Shown: positions 63,180-64,000 of the stretch, piece after piece
Numbering within the stretch: the first letter of the stretch is position 1
Layout of the letters: each line of letters starts with the position of its first letter
Source: Aquimarina aquimarini
GTDB lineage: Bacteria > Bacteroidota > Bacteroidia > Flavobacteriales > Flavobacteriaceae
DNA: 64,000 nt
Reading direction: 5' to 3'
NCBI RefSeq assembly: GCF_900299535.1
Contig: NZ_OMKE01000014.1
Location: 1 to 64,000 of the forward strand
Made by a program: the position numbers and the translations under genes
Notes under the pieces: model-generated
What the model was told of the DNA's origin: nothing
What the model saw: the letters and a program-made list of their open reading frames with translations, nothing else
The model's database searches: none

Positions 63180-63815
63180 ATGGCTAAGAAAGAGAAGTTT
63201 TATGTAGTGTGGGAAGGGCATAAGTCAGGAATTTATAGAAGCTGGAAAGATTGTAAGGCTGCAGTAGCAGGGTATGCAGGAGCAAAATATAAATCTTTTG
63301 ATTCTTTTGATGTTGCCAAAAAGGCATACAACGGGAATTATGATGATTATAAAGGAAAAAGTAAACCTAAAAAAACACTTACTGCAGCACAATTGTCAAA
63401 AATAGGAGAACCTAATCTGTATTCTATTGCGGTAGATGCAGCCTCTAGTGGTAATCCTGGTAAGATGGAGTATCGAGGCGTAGATACCCAAACGCAAAAA
63501 CAACTTTTTCATCAAGGGCCTTTTAAACAAGGAACAAATAATATAGGAGAATTTTTGGCATTAGTTCATGGGTTGGCCTACCTCAAAAAGAAAAATAGTG
63601 ATCGCATTATTTATTCTGATTCTAAAATAGCAATAGGATGGGTAAAACAAAAAACATGTAGAACAAAACTAAAAAGAACTCCAAAAAATAAAGCGATGTT
63701 TGAGCTGGTGGATCGAGCCATAACATGGCTAAAAGAAAACACCTATACTACTACCATTGTAAAATGGGAAACCAAAGCATGGGGAGAAATACCTGCCGAT
63801 TTTGGTAGGAAGTAG
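63180..63815 (+). CDS. Viroplasmin-type ribonuclease H
   Basis: 211 residues. The N-terminal caulimovirus-viroplasmin-like domain is KFYVVWEGHKSGIYRSW to about 55, then an RNase H fold with acidic residues Asp86, Glu124 and Asp147 (YSDSKIAIGWVK). It removes the RNA of RNA-DNA hybrids. It is 54 bases after purN. Confidence 0.92.
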   Translation: MAKKEKFYVVWEGHKSGIYRSWKDCKAAVAGYAGAKYKSFDSFDVAKKAYNGNYDDYKGKSKPKKTLTAAQLSKIGEPNLYSIAVDAASSGNPGKMEYRGVDTQTQKQLFHQGPFKQGTNNIGEFLALVHGLAYLKKKNSDRIIYSDSKIAIGWVKQKTCRTKLKRTPKNKAMFELVDRAITWLKENTYTTTIVKWETKAWGEIPADFGRK

Positions 63816-63833
63816 AATTAAAGTTTTTTAAAA

Positions 63834-64000
63834 TTACTTTTTGGTTAAAAGAGCAATTAGATCATCTTTATCCTGTAATCGAGCTTCGTATAAAGCAATG
63901 ATCTTTTCCATTTTTTCTTTACTCTCTTGATAGAGGTTTTCTATTTCTTGATGATCAATAGACTGGTCTTGCATATGTTGATTATAAATATTTTTAGCCT
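63834..64000 (-). CDS. C-terminal end of a coiled-coil protein (partial)
   Basis: The last 55 codons of a gene that continues beyond the right edge. They encode a polar helix (QEIENLYQESKEKMEKII, ALYEARLQDKDDLIALL) ending in LTKK. It resembles the coiled-coil tails of some flavobacterial transcription regulators, but the family cannot be decided from this part. Confidence 0.55.
   Translation of the reverse strand, partial: AKNIYNQHMQDQSIDHQEIENLYQESKEKMEKIIALYEARLQDKDDLIALLTKK

Noticed and set aside
1..64000. CRISPR array, rRNA, tRNA or prophage
   Set aside because: No regularly spaced repeats with spacers, no tRNA-like cloverleaf or rRNA segments and no phage structural genes were seen.

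Overview
The window looks like a chromosomal segment of a marine-type member of the Bacteroidota, family Flavobacteriaceae; an Aquimarina-like genus is a guess. Reasons: AT-rich DNA (roughly one third GC by eye), promoters of the TTG/TAnnTTTG type, no obvious Shine-Dalgarno sequences, many lipoproteins and TonB-type outer-membrane genes, a type IX secretion C-terminal domain, and family markers (IPExxxVDY protein beside pyruvate kinase, DUF2480, DUF3078, DUF5689, MbnP-like protein). No rRNA, tRNA, CRISPR array, complete insertion sequence or prophage was recognised.

Layout. 0-2 kb is an eroded zone: a 117-base copy of part of an endonuclease gene found intact at 9.3 kb, a small S26-type peptidase-like gene, the C-terminal remnant of a CHAT-domain gene, and a zinc-ribbon/TerB-like gene. 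2.2-8.8 kb holds a LytTR response regulator with its TPR histidine kinase, then two tandemly duplicated surface lipoproteins. 8.8-14.8 kb holds a secreted endonuclease divergent from a TonB-dependent receptor and a DUF5689 lipoprotein, plausibly a nucleic-acid scavenging module. 15-19.3 kb is an accessory island: a Panacea-type toxin-antitoxin pair with an unrecognised partner, a CPBP protease remnant, a Fic protein preceded by helically phased repeats, and two orphan genes.

19.4-24.7 kb is housekeeping and transport: di-heme peroxidase, BrnQ, alpha/beta hydrolase, ThiL. 25-31 kb is an operon of a T9SS-exported protein, a repeat lipoprotein, an MbnP-like protein and an MbnH-like di-heme peroxidase. 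31-44 kb is the SUF iron-sulfur cluster (sufA, B, C, D, S, E and a SufT-like gene) interrupted by a lipoprotein, a DUF2306 membrane protein, a YARHG lipoprotein, a leucine-rich protein and an opposite-strand serine hydrolase, and ending in thioesterase, DUF2480 and DUF3078 genes.

44.8-50.1 kb carries a VOC protein, Xaa-Pro aminopeptidase, a glycine-rich small protein and a large BNR-repeat secreted protein. 50.1-53.5 kb contains a probable orphan lanthipeptide-type precursor and two divergent AraC-type regulators; a similar inverted repeat, core TCGAAATTC-N3-GAATT(T/C)CGA, lies upstream of the precursor and between the regulators, which suggests a small regulon. 53.7-56.7 kb is a signalling cluster ending in a histidine kinase and response regulator. 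56.8-58.7 kb is pyk with an IPExxxVDY gene. 58.9-60.1 kb is an orphan patch with two duplicated XRE regulators sharing a CCGTAA motif. 60.1-64 kb is rnc-fabF-acpP, purN, an RNase H gene and the end of a coiled-coil gene.

The best candidates for something new are the precursor/regulator/inverted-repeat unit at 50-53 kb, the Panacea-associated candidate toxin at 15.6 kb, and the phased repeats upstream of the Fic gene.
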